From positions 1 to 22,762 of the IMG/VR virus record IMGVR_UViG_3300044681_000335: a stretch of 22,762 nucleotides of DNA; one strand, written 5' to 3'. This document shows positions 22,675-22,762 of this stretch, one piece after another. The position numbers were made by a program, and so were the translations under genes. Origin of the DNA: a virus. The notes under the pieces were generated by a model, which saw nothing but the letters and a program-made list of their open reading frames with translations, was not told the DNA's origin and did not search any database. Each line of letters starts with the position of its first letter. Within the stretch, counting starts at the first letter, position 1.

Positions 22675-22762
22675 ATGACGACAACAGTACATGAAAAGCA
22701 AACAGTATCCTTGATGGATGGCACAGAAATACAACTTAAGCCACTTAATATTGCTCTGCTTC
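22675..22762 (+). CDS. Second tail assembly chaperone-like gene (partial, 5' end)
   Basis: The first 29 residues begin MTTTVHEKQTVSLMDGTEI and end LKPLNIALL. Placed residue for residue on the previous chaperone, Val5, Glu7, Gly16, Ile19, Pro23, Leu24 and Ile26 agree with no gap, so a paralogue is likely. The start has GGAGGA 4 nt upstream of the ATG. The remainder lies outside the window, and a tape measure would be expected after it. Confidence 0.6.
   Translation, partial: MTTTVHEKQTVSLMDGTEIQLKPLNIALL

Overview
The window is one continuous, entirely plus-strand block of an AT-rich tailed-phage (siphovirus) genome or prophage. It holds tail-fibre genes, a metabolic/auxiliary insert, and then the portal to tail-chaperone morphogenesis block. 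The host cannot be read directly. A B12-dependent ribonucleotide reductase, many extended -10 promoters without a clear -35, and several start codons sitting 6-7 nt after a -10 box (leaderless mRNAs) would fit an actinobacterial host with modest GC content. This is inference.

Layout. 1-47: end of an upstream gene. 78-4120: four receptor-binding/tail-fibre type genes. Two share an Mtd-like N-terminal domain; one has six 29-residue VHG repeats; the last has two FN3-like domains, a Phe-Gly-rich repeat linker and a C-terminal Hint (hedgehog/intein) domain. 4140-9782: auxiliary cassette with a GNAT acetyltransferase, an unknown protein, two tandem paralogous 2OG-Fe(II) oxygenase-like proteins, a 43-aa cysteine-containing protein, a monomeric class II ribonucleotide reductase, and two prolyl-hydroxylase-type oxygenases, one of which carries HxA instead of HxD. 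9798-13487: a 1229-aa LamG-type minor tail protein. 13506-22762: a small conserved gene, portal, protease with a nested scaffold, major capsid, acidic post-capsid protein, adaptor, stopper, neck, tail terminator, major tail protein and two paralogous tail-assembly chaperones (the second cut by the window end).

Control. Eight perfect TGn-TATAAT/TATACT boxes lie just upstream of genes, plus weaker ones, so the late region looks like many short transcription units rather than one late operon. Hairpin terminators follow the capsid gene and flank the major tail protein gene. A cluster of DnaA-box-like 9-mers overlaps the promoter of the protease/scaffold/capsid unit. Several gene starts were moved from the longest ORF to the start that fits these promoters or the ATGA overlaps. 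No terminase, tape measure, lysis, integrase, tRNA or CRISPR is visible, and no gene-free stretch exceeds 300 bases.
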